Source: Kistimonas asteriae (GTDB lineage Bacteria > Pseudomonadota > Gammaproteobacteria > Pseudomonadales > Endozoicomonadaceae). From it: 64,000 nucleotides of DNA. Under the pieces are notes generated by a model, which was given only the letters and a program-made list of their open reading frames with translations, was not told the origin of the DNA and made no database searches. How positions within the stretch are numbered: position 1 is the stretch's first letter; each line of letters starts with the position of its first letter. Position numbers and translations under genes: made by a program. The stretch spans positions 1 through 64,000 of the forward strand of contig NZ_JAEVHF010000024.1 in the NCBI RefSeq assembly GCF_018263925.1. Direction: 5' to 3'. This document shows positions 35,567-43,663 of the stretch, piece by piece.

Positions 35567-36136
35567 ATGACTCAATCTCTGATCAACACCAAAATCAAGC
35601 CTTTCAAAGCCACTGCATTCCACAAAGGCGATTTCGTCGAAGTCACTGAACAAGATCTGATGGGCAAGTGGTCCATTGTCTTCTTCTACCCGGCTGACTT
35701 CACTTTTGTCTGCCCCACCGAGCTGGGCGACATGGCAGATCACTACGAGCAGCTGCAGGCCATGGGCGTTGAAGTGTACTCCGTGTCCACCGACACTCAC
35801 TTCACCCACAAGGCATGGCACGACGCATCTGACACCATTAACAAGATCCGCTTCCCGATGATCGGCGATCCGACTGGCGTCATCAGCCGCAACTTCGGTG
35901 TGATGATCGAGGAAGAAGGTCTGGCCCTGCGCGGCAGCTTCCTGATCAACCCGGAAGGTGAGATCAAGGTCACTGAAGTCCACGATCTGGGCATCGGCCG
36001 CTCCGCCAAGGACATGGTCCGTAAGACTCAAGCAGCCCAGTACATCGCTGAGCACGACGGCGAAGTCTGCCCGGCAGCATGGCAACCCGGTGAAGACACC
36101 TTGGCGCCTTCTCTGGACCTGGTCGGCAAGATCTAA
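35567..36136 (+). CDS. ahpC: alkyl hydroperoxide reductase subunit C (peroxiredoxin)
   Basis: This is a typical two-cysteine peroxiredoxin of 189 residues that reduces hydrogen peroxide and organic peroxides, with electrons from AhpF. The peroxidatic Cys49 lies in FYPADFTFVCPTELGD and the resolving Cys168 in GEVCPAAW; the C-terminus TLAPSLDLVGKI is as in E. coli. An ATG at 35561 is two bases from the AAGGA site, so the ATG at 35567, eight bases away, is the better start. It is followed by an attenuator-type terminator and ahpF. Confidence 0.96.
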   Translation: MTQSLINTKIKPFKATAFHKGDFVEVTEQDLMGKWSIVFFYPADFTFVCPTELGDMADHYEQLQAMGVEVYSVSTDTHFTHKAWHDASDTINKIRFPMIGDPTGVISRNFGVMIEEEGLALRGSFLINPEGEIKVTEVHDLGIGRSAKDMVRKTQAAQYIAEHDGEVCPAAWQPGEDTLAPSLDLVGKI

Positions 36137-36191
36137 GTAAGAAAGCAGGAATCACTGGCTGTCGTCCTCTCCATCAGCGACAGTCGTGAGC

Positions 36192-36216
36192 CGCCCCGCC
36201 CCTGGCGGGGCGTTTT
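36192..36216 (+). terminator. terminator/attenuator between ahpC and ahpF
   Basis: CGCCCCGCC and GGCGGGGCG form a nine-base stem with a three-base loop followed by TTTT. Its place between the two genes suggests partial termination, giving more AhpC than AhpF. Confidence 0.8.
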
Positions 36217-36261
36217 CTGAACGCTTTTGTTTGCAGTATTTCATAAAGGACGGAAGCAGCC

Positions 36262-37842
36262 ATGCTGGACGCCAAGATCAAATCGCAGTTACAAAGTTAT
36301 CTGCAAAACCTGAAAACCCCGGTAGAACTCGTGGCGTCGGTTGATGACAGCGCAAAATCCGGGGAACTGAGCCAACTGGTTCAGGAAATTGCCACGATGT
36401 CTCCACTAGTCACTGCGACTGAAAGCCGTGACAACAACGAACGCAAACCGTCCATGCTGGTTCGCTCCAAGGCCACCGGCACTGAAATCCGGTTTGCCGG
36501 CCTGCCCATGGGCCACGAATTCACCTCATTGGTACTGGCGCTGCTGCACAGCGGCGGTCATCCATTGAAACTGGATGAGGCGATGATCGAACAGGTCAAG
36601 GGCCTGTCCGGTGAATACCATTTCGAGACCTATGTCTCCCTGAGCTGCCAGAACTGCCCGGATGTGGTCCAGGCACTGAACATGATGGCAGCGATTAATC
36701 CCAAGATTACCAACGTCATGATCGACGGCGCCCTGTTCCAGGAAGAGGTCGACAGCCGCAAGATCATGGCCGTGCCCTCGGTTTACCTGAATGGTGAACT
36801 GTTTGCACAGGGTCGTATTGCCCTGGCGGAAATCCTGAACAAGGTGGACACCAAAGCCGCCGAACGTCAGGCGGAAGCCATCAGTGAGAAAGATCCCTTT
36901 GATGTACTCGTTGTCGGTGGTGGCCCTGCGGGTGCTTCTGCGGCAATTTATGCGGCCCGTAAAGGTATTCGCACCGGTATTGTGGCGGATCGCTTTGGCG
37001 GACAGGTCATGGATACTATGGCCATCGAGAACTTTATCTCCGTAAAAGCGACGGAAGGTCCGAAACTGGTTTCCGGCCTGGAAGAACACGTTCGCGATTA
37101 CGATGTGGATATCATGAGCAGCCAGCGCGCCAGCAAGATCATTGGTGCAGAATCCGTTGGCGGCTTGATTGAAGTGGAACTGGAAAGCGGCGCCAAACTC
37201 AAGAGCCGTTCCCTGATCCTGGCTACCGGCGCCCGCTGGCGGGAAATGAATGTGCCGGGTGAGCAGGAATACCGTGGTCGTGGTGTTGCCTACTGCCCGC
37301 ATTGTGATGGTCCACTGTTCAAAGGCAAGAAAGTCGCGGTGATCGGTGGCGGTAACTCCGGTATTGAAGCGGCAATCGACCTGGCTGGTATTGTTGAACA
37401 CGTTACTGTGCTGGAATTCGCCGACACCCTACGCGCTGACGCAGTACTGCAGGATAAGGCACGCTCCATGGGCAATATCGACATCATCAAGGAAGCCCAG
37501 ACCACTGAGGTTATCGGCAACGGCGAACAGGTAACTGGTCTGCGTTACACCGATCGCAAGACGGGTGAAAACAAAGAACTGGAGTTAGCCGGTATCTTTG
37601 TCCAGATCGGTCTAGTGCCTAACACCGAGTTCCTGAAAGGGGCTGTGGAGATGACACCTCTCGGTGAGATTATCACCGGCGCTCAAGGTGATACCTCCCT
37701 ACCCGGCGTGTTTGCAGCAGGTGATGCGACTACCGTGCCTTACAAGCAGATCATCATTGCCATGGGCTGTGGTGCGACTGCAGCACTGGGTGCGTTTGAT
37801 TACCTGATCAGAACACCTGATCTAGAAAACAAGGCATCATAA
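36262..37842 (+). CDS. ahpF: alkyl hydroperoxide reductase subunit F
   Basis: This 526-residue flavoprotein is the NADH-dependent disulfide reductase for AhpC. The N-terminal tandem thioredoxin-like domain carries SCQNCPDVVQALN with Cys129 and Cys132. The FAD motif VVGGGPAGASAAIYAARKG begins near residue 215, the second redox centre is YCPHCDGPLFKG near residue 345, and the NAD-binding motif VAVIGGGNSGIEAAIDLAG follows. It ends with GVFAAGDATTVPYKQIIIAM. Length and motif spacing match E. coli AhpF (521). Confidence 0.96.
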   Translation: MLDAKIKSQLQSYLQNLKTPVELVASVDDSAKSGELSQLVQEIATMSPLVTATESRDNNERKPSMLVRSKATGTEIRFAGLPMGHEFTSLVLALLHSGGHPLKLDEAMIEQVKGLSGEYHFETYVSLSCQNCPDVVQALNMMAAINPKITNVMIDGALFQEEVDSRKIMAVPSVYLNGELFAQGRIALAEILNKVDTKAAERQAEAISEKDPFDVLVVGGGPAGASAAIYAARKGIRTGIVADRFGGQVMDTMAIENFISVKATEGPKLVSGLEEHVRDYDVDIMSSQRASKIIGAESVGGLIEVELESGAKLKSRSLILATGARWREMNVPGEQEYRGRGVAYCPHCDGPLFKGKKVAVIGGGNSGIEAAIDLAGIVEHVTVLEFADTLRADAVLQDKARSMGNIDIIKEAQTTEVIGNGEQVTGLRYTDRKTGENKELELAGIFVQIGLVPNTEFLKGAVEMTPLGEIITGAQGDTSLPGVFAAGDATTVPYKQIIIAMGCGATAALGAFDYLIRTPDLENKAS

Positions 37843-37847
37843 ATAAA

Positions 37848-37883
37848 AAATACAGCCTGATTTCATAATCGGGCTGTATTTTT
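37848..37883. terminator. Rho-independent terminator after ahpF
   Basis: AAATACAGCC and GGGCTGTATTT pair, and the stem continues inward (GATT/AATC) to a short TCAT loop; the right arm runs into a T-run. The left side is A-rich, so it may also serve the converging gene. Confidence 0.82.
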
Positions 37884-37900
37884 ATTAATAATCTTATGAG

Positions 37901-38893
37901 CTATGAGCTCATGCTTGGACTTAATGGTGTAATGAAAACTTTTTCGATCTCGTAGCTTAATTCATTCAATACAACATCAAATAAATATCCGGATTTATCT
38001 AATGGTACAAAGAAAACCCCCAAATTTGGATCAAAAAATGTCAACATTTCAGATTCAACCTTAATCCCTAAAACATGGCCTTTATCATCTGCACCTATAA
38101 TATGAACGAATGCTCTATCCGTTGTCCTCATATTTTTTACAAGTGTATCTATAGTTTGAGATATTTGAAATTCACCCTTTGAGTCCTTCAATAATTGAAT
38201 TATATAGTGACTACTTCCTCTATTCAGAGTATTATCCTTATCCTTTAATTTAACTTCATCCTCTTTAATAACTGCAATCTTAACCCCTTCTATTTTTAAC
38301 TCCCCTTCTACTGTATTTTTTAGTCCCAAATCCTCAAATGTATCCAATATAGTGAAAATAAATGCTTTACCAGCATGTTGTTGTTGATACTGAATTCCTC
38401 GATCAAAAAATTCAGTATTAAAATCATTACCCTTACCATCAAGCCATGCAGCAACCAAACCTCTACAAACAGAAGGCTTAATCCCTTGCTCTAAGGCTGC
38501 ATCTTTTCTATATAAATAATTTAATGAAACCTGACTATAAGAAGGCCCTGTATTGCCACCTAGCTTTTTACATTCATCACTAAGCTTAGTTGTTCCACAA
38601 GCCGCACCTAGCTCTTCAAAATGTTCATTATATAGTCCCGAACGTGCTTCTCTTATAACGAATGTAACAAACCCTATTGGCATAAAAACAAGTGTTCGCT
38701 TAACCCATGATTCGATACCTAATGCTCTACAAAAACATCCTGTTGCAACACAGGCACCCAACAAATAAATAGGATCAGTTTTAAACAACGTAAACTTACT
38801 CAAGAAACCACGTTTTTTTTCATATTTACTAGGATCAAAAGATAAACTTCTTGCAAAGCTTTTATCAGGAGCTACAGACTCTCTCATAAGCAC
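37901..38893 (-). CDS. candidate C58 (YopT/AvrPphB-like) cysteine peptidase effector
   Basis: This AT-rich gene codes for a 330-residue protein with two hydrophobic stretches near residues 41-80 and a C-terminal half resembling peptidase family C58. The nucleophile region reads SVCRGLVAAWLDGKG (Cys143), the His region KGHVLGIKVES (His273) and the Asp region LTFFDPNLGVFFV (Asp288). The spacing and the FDPNxGxF motif follow YopT (Cys139, His258, Asp274). Family members are type III effectors that cut host proteins, some at prenylated cysteines. The match is by motif only. It lies within the IS1-bracketed segment. Confidence 0.6.
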   Translation of the reverse strand: MLMRESVAPDKSFARSLSFDPSKYEKKRGFLSKFTLFKTDPIYLLGACVATGCFCRALGIESWVKRTLVFMPIGFVTFVIREARSGLYNEHFEELGAACGTTKLSDECKKLGGNTGPSYSQVSLNYLYRKDAALEQGIKPSVCRGLVAAWLDGKGNDFNTEFFDRGIQYQQQHAGKAFIFTILDTFEDLGLKNTVEGELKIEGVKIAVIKEDEVKLKDKDNTLNRGSSHYIIQLLKDSKGEFQISQTIDTLVKNMRTTDRAFVHIIGADDKGHVLGIKVESEMLTFFDPNLGVFFVPLDKSGYLFDVVLNELSYEIEKVFITPLSPSMSS

Positions 38894-39410
38894 ATCCTCT
38901 AACTTTTAAAAAAATTAGGGTAAACTTTATAAACATAAAAAATCACTAACATATTTTGTTATGAAAAAAGTAAATTAATACTATGAAAATTAAATTTCAA
39001 TATTCCCTGCACTTTCTAGTCATTTTTATAAACTCAATATTTAATCATAAATCAGATCCGTTGATTACGTATATAATAATCCCCAGTAATGGTTATGCTG
39101 CGGATTTTGGATTACATCCTCATTAACGTTGTATGCACACACAATGAAAACATTGATGGAGTTGTTAAAAACGGTAAAGTGGAATCCGGCTTGCAACGTT
39201 ATCTCTGCCGACACGAAAAATGCAAATTTCAACCAAAGTCATCGCCTAATTCTTCTCTAGAATAGGGTATTTGAAACATGACCAAAAAATGAATAACGGA
39301 ACCTGTATACATTCTCTTTAGACAAGCTTTCGGTGTTGTGTGAATGGTAGATGCTGCCACTGTTAGAAGTATCTACCTGTCCCAACTCCCCACTCTTAAC
39401 TTAAACAGGT
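38894..39410. other. AT-rich spacer with an IS1 remnant
   Basis: Apart from the InsA fragment at 39091-39265 this stretch holds no gene. The part 38894-39060 should contain the promoter of the C58-like gene; GAGGATG serves as its ribosome site. Confidence 0.4.
39091..39265 (+). pseudogene. IS1-family InsA fragment, inverted relative to 34517-35101
   Basis: The plus strand reads GGTTATGCTGCGGATTTTGG, the same terminal sequence as the other element with one change, and then a 56-codon frame (39095-39265) with NIDGVVKNGKVESGLQRYLC, matching the first part of the InsA frame at 34812. It stops at a TAG and lacks the rest. The two fragments point away from each other and bracket ahpC, ahpF and the C58-like gene. 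Confidence 0.75.
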
Positions 39411-39905
39411 TTATGGCTGATATTGTCCAGAGGTAATAAACTGTCCAAACGTCTCACACCAGATAATGACGGTGTTGTACTGGTTAGGGTCTATAGTTGG
39501 TGATAGTGGAATAATAAAATTATTAAACGTTTTGACATCGCCAATACGAACCATGTCTGCTTTGTGCTGGTTAAAAGCATCTTCCGTTTCTACATAAACC
39601 GGTGACAGATACAGCTTATAGTCAGGCCCAGGCGCCAGTTCTCCTGAAAAGCTGATTGAATCCTTATTGATACTGAACTGCCCCTCACCCCAGTGGAGCT
39701 TGTCGCTGTCTTTCCTATCCTTCGAAAACTGTCCCTGAAAACGCGTAGTTTTTTTACTGTCCTCAATGACGGCTACCGAAGGTGCTTCAGGTGCTATCAG
39801 GATAGGAAGAAGGTAAATGCCTGCAGCAAAACCCACAGTAAGACAAACACTATGAGAGAGTGTCAGTAACACTAGACGGGGGAGACGACTTTTCCGGTGA
39901 CTCAT
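39411..39905 (-). CDS. DM13-domain membrane-anchored protein
   Basis: This 164-residue protein has one N-terminal membrane anchor or signal segment (LVLLTLSHSVCLTVGFAAGI, about residues 11-30) and a periplasmic DM13-like domain. Characteristic parts are FQGQFSKDRKDSDKLHWGEG, ELAPGPDYKLYLSP, MVRIGDVKTF and the terminal VIIWCETFGQFI with its conserved WC pair. DM13 domains are thought to take part in electron transfer through a conserved cysteine. It is monocistronic. Confidence 0.75.
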   Translation of the reverse strand: MSHRKSRLPRLVLLTLSHSVCLTVGFAAGIYLLPILIAPEAPSVAVIEDSKKTTRFQGQFSKDRKDSDKLHWGEGQFSINKDSISFSGELAPGPDYKLYLSPVYVETEDAFNQHKADMVRIGDVKTFNNFIIPLSPTIDPNQYNTVIIWCETFGQFITSGQYQP

Positions 39906-40205
39906 GCTAAGACCTACACTAGGTTCATTATTGTAATATCGCTTATTTTAGAGCAGAAAACTTATAAGAGCATTTCAACATTCCATAAAGTCATAAACGG
40001 TTGCTAGCTGTATGTTTATTGGATGAAGTTCGTCAGGAACATACCTGACGGAAACCTTACCAAAGTCTTGGGATCTCGTGATAGCAGTTCTTCCTGGTGT
40101 AGTTTCAAACAGTTGGAAAAATGACACCTCTGTGATTATGGCATGGTGTGAATCAAGTACTGGAGACTGAAAACTGAAAATATTTTTTGGGGCCTGACGT
40201 TATAC
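39906..40205. other. intergenic region, nothing recognised
   Basis: Three hundred bases between two minus-strand genes, presumably with the promoter of the DM13 gene. I see no gene, repeat or clear terminator. Confidence 0.4.
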
Positions 40206-40589
40206 TCAGATCGTTCCCCATATGGCAGTGATATAAAAAAACACCTGAAATGCAGTGAGGAAATATCCTAGGATTATCAGTGTTATCGCGATACCCTTTT
40301 CGCGCTTGGTATCCATTTTCTTCCACCCCCATATACAGCTGCCTATCCCCAGAATAAGGGGCAGAACGCCAGCGAGCGCAATAAACGTCACTAATCCGGG
40401 GATAAACTGAGGGAAGATTATGGTGACACTCAAAGCCTGGTAAGCCAGTAACACCAAAAACGCAGGAAACAGCTTTCGTAATTTACGAAACACAATGCAT
40501 CCAGCAATCAAACTATAGAGGATCGCAAAACCACCAAAAAAGAAGAAGGTGTAGAGGGATATAAACAGAATGCCAAGCGCTTTTTCCAT
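40206..40589 (-). CDS. small integral membrane protein, 127 aa
   Basis: This 127-residue protein has four hydrophobic segments (for example LYTFFFFGGFAILYSLIAG and LVTFIALAGVLPLILGIGS). I recognise no family. It is the last accessory gene before parB, lying 70 bases downstream of it on the same strand, and could be read from the parAB transcript. Confidence 0.65.
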   Translation of the reverse strand: MEKALGILFISLYTFFFFGGFAILYSLIAGCIVFRKLRKLFPAFLVLLAYQALSVTIIFPQFIPGLVTFIALAGVLPLILGIGSCIWGWKKMDTKREKGIAITLIILGYFLTAFQVFFYITAIWGTI

Positions 40590-40659
40590 TCTTGGCTAAG
40601 TCCTTTTTCATCCTTTTCAATGCGTAACCTTTCTTTCCTGAAAGGCTACTGATCAGGCG

Positions 40660-41577
40660 TTACTTGATATGTTCCAGCACGCCGTCCAGCTCATCCAGAC
40701 TGTTGTAGCTGATCACCAGCTTACCCTTACCTTTGGCGGAGTGCTGAATGGCAACACGGGCACCGATACGCTGAGAAAGGTCTTCTTCGAGCGTTTTGAT
40801 GTTGGGATCAACGCGTTTGATCTCAAATGCCGGAGATTCTTTCTGCTGCTGAAGGCGGCGAACGAGCGCTTCGGTCTGGCGGACAGAGAGGCTTTTCGCA
40901 ACGACCGTCCGGGCGGCTTCCAGCTGGTCATTGCCCGTCAGGCCAAGCAACGCTTTGGCATGGCCCATCTCGATATCACCGTATTCCAGCATTTTCATGA
41001 CATCCGTCTGGAGTGTCATCAGGCGTAACAGGTTGGTTACCGTCACCCGGGATTTACCCACAGCATCCGCCACTTCCTGCTGGGTAAGCTCAAACTCTTC
41101 TTTCAGGCGAGACAGTGCCAACGCTTCTTCGATAGGGTTCAGGTCTTCCCGCTGGATGTTCTCAATGAGCGCCATGGCAATGGCGGACTCATCGGAAACC
41201 TCACGGATAACGGCAGGAATACGATCCAGCCCGGCCAGCTGGGTAGCACGCCAGCGGCGTTCACCGGCAATGATCTCATAGCGGTTTTCGTCCACAGGGC
41301 GCACCACAATTGGCTGCATGACACCCTGGGCCTTGATGGAATTGGACAGTTCTTCAAGCGCTTCCGGACTCATGTCCCGACGGGGCTGATACTTGCCTCG
41401 CTGGATGAATTCCACCGGAATTTCACGCAGCATCTTGTCACGAACCGACTTAACTTCCGCAGATACCGGCTGTTCCGTCGTCTCCGGCTGCTGCAGCTCC
41501 CGGATCTCAGCCGCTACCTGAGCGCTCTGTAGCAGAGCACCCAGTCCTTTTCCCAAACCGCGTTTTTTCATTGCCAT
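40660..41577 (-). CDS. parB: chromosome partitioning protein ParB
   Basis: This 305-residue CTP-dependent clamp loads at parS and spreads along DNA for chromosome segregation. The N-terminus MAMKKRGLGKGLGALLQSAQ is typical. The ParB/Spo0J nuclease-like domain contains the CTP-site motif AGERRWRATQLAGL, and the helix-turn-helix follows (FELTQQEVADAVGKSRVTVT). The ATG at 41577 is chosen; the frame continues to a TTG at 41583. The parA stop codon lies five bases upstream, so the genes are coupled. Two perfect parS sites lie in recF at 58061 and 58691. Confidence 0.95.
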   Translation of the reverse strand: MAMKKRGLGKGLGALLQSAQVAAEIRELQQPETTEQPVSAEVKSVRDKMLREIPVEFIQRGKYQPRRDMSPEALEELSNSIKAQGVMQPIVVRPVDENRYEIIAGERRWRATQLAGLDRIPAVIREVSDESAIAMALIENIQREDLNPIEEALALSRLKEEFELTQQEVADAVGKSRVTVTNLLRLMTLQTDVMKMLEYGDIEMGHAKALLGLTGNDQLEAARTVVAKSLSVRQTEALVRRLQQQKESPAFEIKRVDPNIKTLEEDLSQRIGARVAIQHSAKGKGKLVISYNSLDELDGVLEHIK

Positions 41578-41579
41578 AG

Positions 41580-42392
41580 TCAAAGCTCTGCGGATACGGT
41601 CTGCCGGGGCTCGACAGCCGGTTGATTGGCCTCCTGCCGGCGAATCAACTCACCAGCCAGGGCAAGGTAAGCGATGGCGCCACGGGAATTCTTGTCGTAC
41701 TTGAGCACGGGTAGTCCATAACTGGGCGCTTCCGCCAGCCGGACATTCCGGGGAATCACACTGCGGTAAACCTTCTCACCAAAATGCCCGATCAGCTGTT
41801 TGGACACCTCGGAGGTCAAACTGTTCCGCGGATCGTACATGGTCCGCAGAATGCCTTCGATGTGTAGCTTAGGGTTCATGGTCCGGGAAATACCGGAAAT
41901 GGTTTCCAGCAGGGCCGTCAGACCTTCCAGGGCATAGTACTCACACTGCATGGGGATGATCACGCCGTCCGCCGCCACCATGGCGTTGACGGTCAGCATG
42001 TTCAGGGAAGGTGGGCAGTCGATCAGGATAAAATCGTATTCGCTGCGGACAGAGTCCAGCACGTTCTGCAGGCGGCGTTCCTTTTCCGGCACGTCCAGCA
42101 GCTCAACTTCAGCGGCGGTCAGGTCGGCATTGGCCGGCAGGATGGTGAAACCGGCGTCATCCGTTTCCTGGATCGCTTCGCCAATCTTACAATTGCCCAC
42201 CAGAACATCGTAGATGGAATATTCCAGCTGGTGCTTGTCGATCCCGCTGCCCATGGTGGCGTTGCCCTGGGGATCGGTGTCCACCATCAGCACACGCCGA
42301 CGGGTCGCCGCCAGCGATGCCGCCAGGTTGACACATGTGGTGGTCTTACCGACCCCACCTTTCTGATTGGTTACCGCAAGTATTTTGCTCAC
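41580..42392 (-). CDS. parA: chromosome partitioning ATPase ParA
   Basis: This 270-residue Walker-type ATPase binds DNA without sequence preference and moves ParB-parS complexes. The deviant Walker A KGGVGKTTTCVNLAASLA lies at residues 11-28, and IDCPPSLNMLTVNAM forms the Walker B region. It starts with a GTG at 42392 (MSKILAVTNQ). It lies 43 bases after rsmG and directly before parB, the usual order near oriC. Confidence 0.96.
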   Translation of the reverse strand: MSKILAVTNQKGGVGKTTTCVNLAASLAATRRRVLMVDTDPQGNATMGSGIDKHQLEYSIYDVLVGNCKIGEAIQETDDAGFTILPANADLTAAEVELLDVPEKERRLQNVLDSVRSEYDFILIDCPPSLNMLTVNAMVAADGVIIPMQCEYYALEGLTALLETISGISRTMNPKLHIEGILRTMYDPRNSLTSEVSKQLIGHFGEKVYRSVIPRNVRLAEAPSYGLPVLKYDKNSRGAIAYLALAGELIRRQEANQPAVEPRQTVSAEL

Positions 42393-42435
42393 ATTAAGAA
42401 CCTGAACGTATAGAGCCGGAAAAAGTCTGTCCGTA

Positions 42436-43077
42436 TCAGTTCCCGGAAAACCCTAGTATGACAAGATGACGCTCTCCATCACAACCGGGAACTGAGAGTT
42501 GGATGGATTTAACCAGCTGGACATCCGGTCTGACGGCCTGCAACTGCGCCAGTTCTTCGTCCGGATGAATGCCTTTCATCGCCAGCCAGCGACCGCCTTC
42601 GGCCAGCAGATGGCTGGTACCTGTCACCATATCCTCCAGCGAACTGAATGCGCGGGAGGTAATTTCATTAAAGCCGGTCTCTATCTGCCACTCTTCAACC
42701 CGTCGATTTTCGACCGTAACATTCTTCAGACCAAGGGCTGTTTTTGCCTGGGTCATGAAGCGGGTTTTCTTGCCATTGCAGTCCAGTACGCTGAACTGGC
42801 GCTCCGGGAACATAATGGCCAGTGGAATACCCGGCAAACCGGGGCCAGAACCAACATCCAGCAAACGCTCACCGCTGACGTGCGGCACCAACGTGAGACT
42901 ATCAAGAATATGGCGGCTGACCATGGCGTTTTTGTCACGAATTGCAGTGAGGTTGTAGACCTGGTTCCACTTCGCCATCATCTCAACATACGTCGTCAGC
43001 TGGCCTAACTGCTGATCGGTGACTTTCAGCCCCATCGCATCGACGCCAACCGCGAGTAAACCCTCAATACCGTGCAC
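42436..43077 (-). CDS. rsmG: 16S rRNA (guanine527-N7)-methyltransferase
   Basis: This 213-residue SAM-dependent enzyme methylates G527 of 16S rRNA. The SAM-binding loop RLLDVGSGPGLPGIPLAI lies near residue 68, followed by VTVENRRVEEW and the typical FNEITSRAFSSLEDMV. Length fits RsmG (207 in E. coli). It is between mnmG and parA, as in Pseudomonas, but a 586-base AT-rich gap separates it from mnmG. Confidence 0.95.
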   Translation of the reverse strand: MHGIEGLLAVGVDAMGLKVTDQQLGQLTTYVEMMAKWNQVYNLTAIRDKNAMVSRHILDSLTLVPHVSGERLLDVGSGPGLPGIPLAIMFPERQFSVLDCNGKKTRFMTQAKTALGLKNVTVENRRVEEWQIETGFNEITSRAFSSLEDMVTGTSHLLAEGGRWLAMKGIHPDEELAQLQAVRPDVQLVKSIQLSVPGCDGERHLVILGFSGN

Positions 43078-43663
43078 TGTTACAACCCGTCTGCAAATTG
43101 ATCAATTTTATGGCAAAGCCCTGGTTCCGGCTATAGGGGGTGCTACTCCATAAACGACAGAGTTCAAACATGGAGTCATTTTGATCATCAGACCATTGTG
43201 CAATTTTCTTAAATTGGTCTTATATGAAAAAGTAGGTGGTTAATAAATAGACTGAAAAACACGGGTATTTTCTAGTATTAAAAGTCAACTGACCAGTATT
43301 ATTGGTTTCGAAAACTTCCTTTGAAACACTTATAGATCAATATTTAATCAAATCGCTTTTCGATAACACCTTTGATTGATAACCTTTAACTTAAACGACA
43401 AATATAGTTTATATTTTTCCTTACATTTATCTTTTCAAATCAAATTTTTTACGACCTGTTTAGAGGGATAAACAATCTCAGAAAAATTAATATTTTTAGT
43501 GAAAACCACTAAATATTCGGTGTTTTTGCAGATAATTCAAGGGCATTTAAGGCAGGATTCGTTTTATATTTTTATTGTAGTGATTGGCACTCACAGGTCT
43601 TTTGAAGAAGCAAAACAATAAAAAAGGGTGCAAATGCACCCTTTTTCTCATTAAGACAGCTGA
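43078..43663. other. AT-rich gap between rsmG and mnmG
   Basis: This unusually long gap holds no gene. It contains only the mnmG terminator (43621-43648) and presumably a promoter for rsmG-parA-parB. I checked for DnaA boxes of the form TTATNCACA and found none here. Confidence 0.45.
43620..43648 (-). terminator. Rho-independent terminator after mnmG
   Basis: AAAAAGGGTGC and GCACCCTTTTT form an 11-base stem with a four-base loop and A/T runs on both sides. It lies just downstream of mnmG, so rsmG-parA-parB need their own promoter. Confidence 0.88.

Noticed and set aside
36262..37842. AhpF as the thioredoxin-reductase partner of the GrdB/GrdE system
   Set aside because: It is a full-length, standard AhpF directly behind ahpC, with the family's own N-terminal redox domain; no evidence ties it to the reductase.
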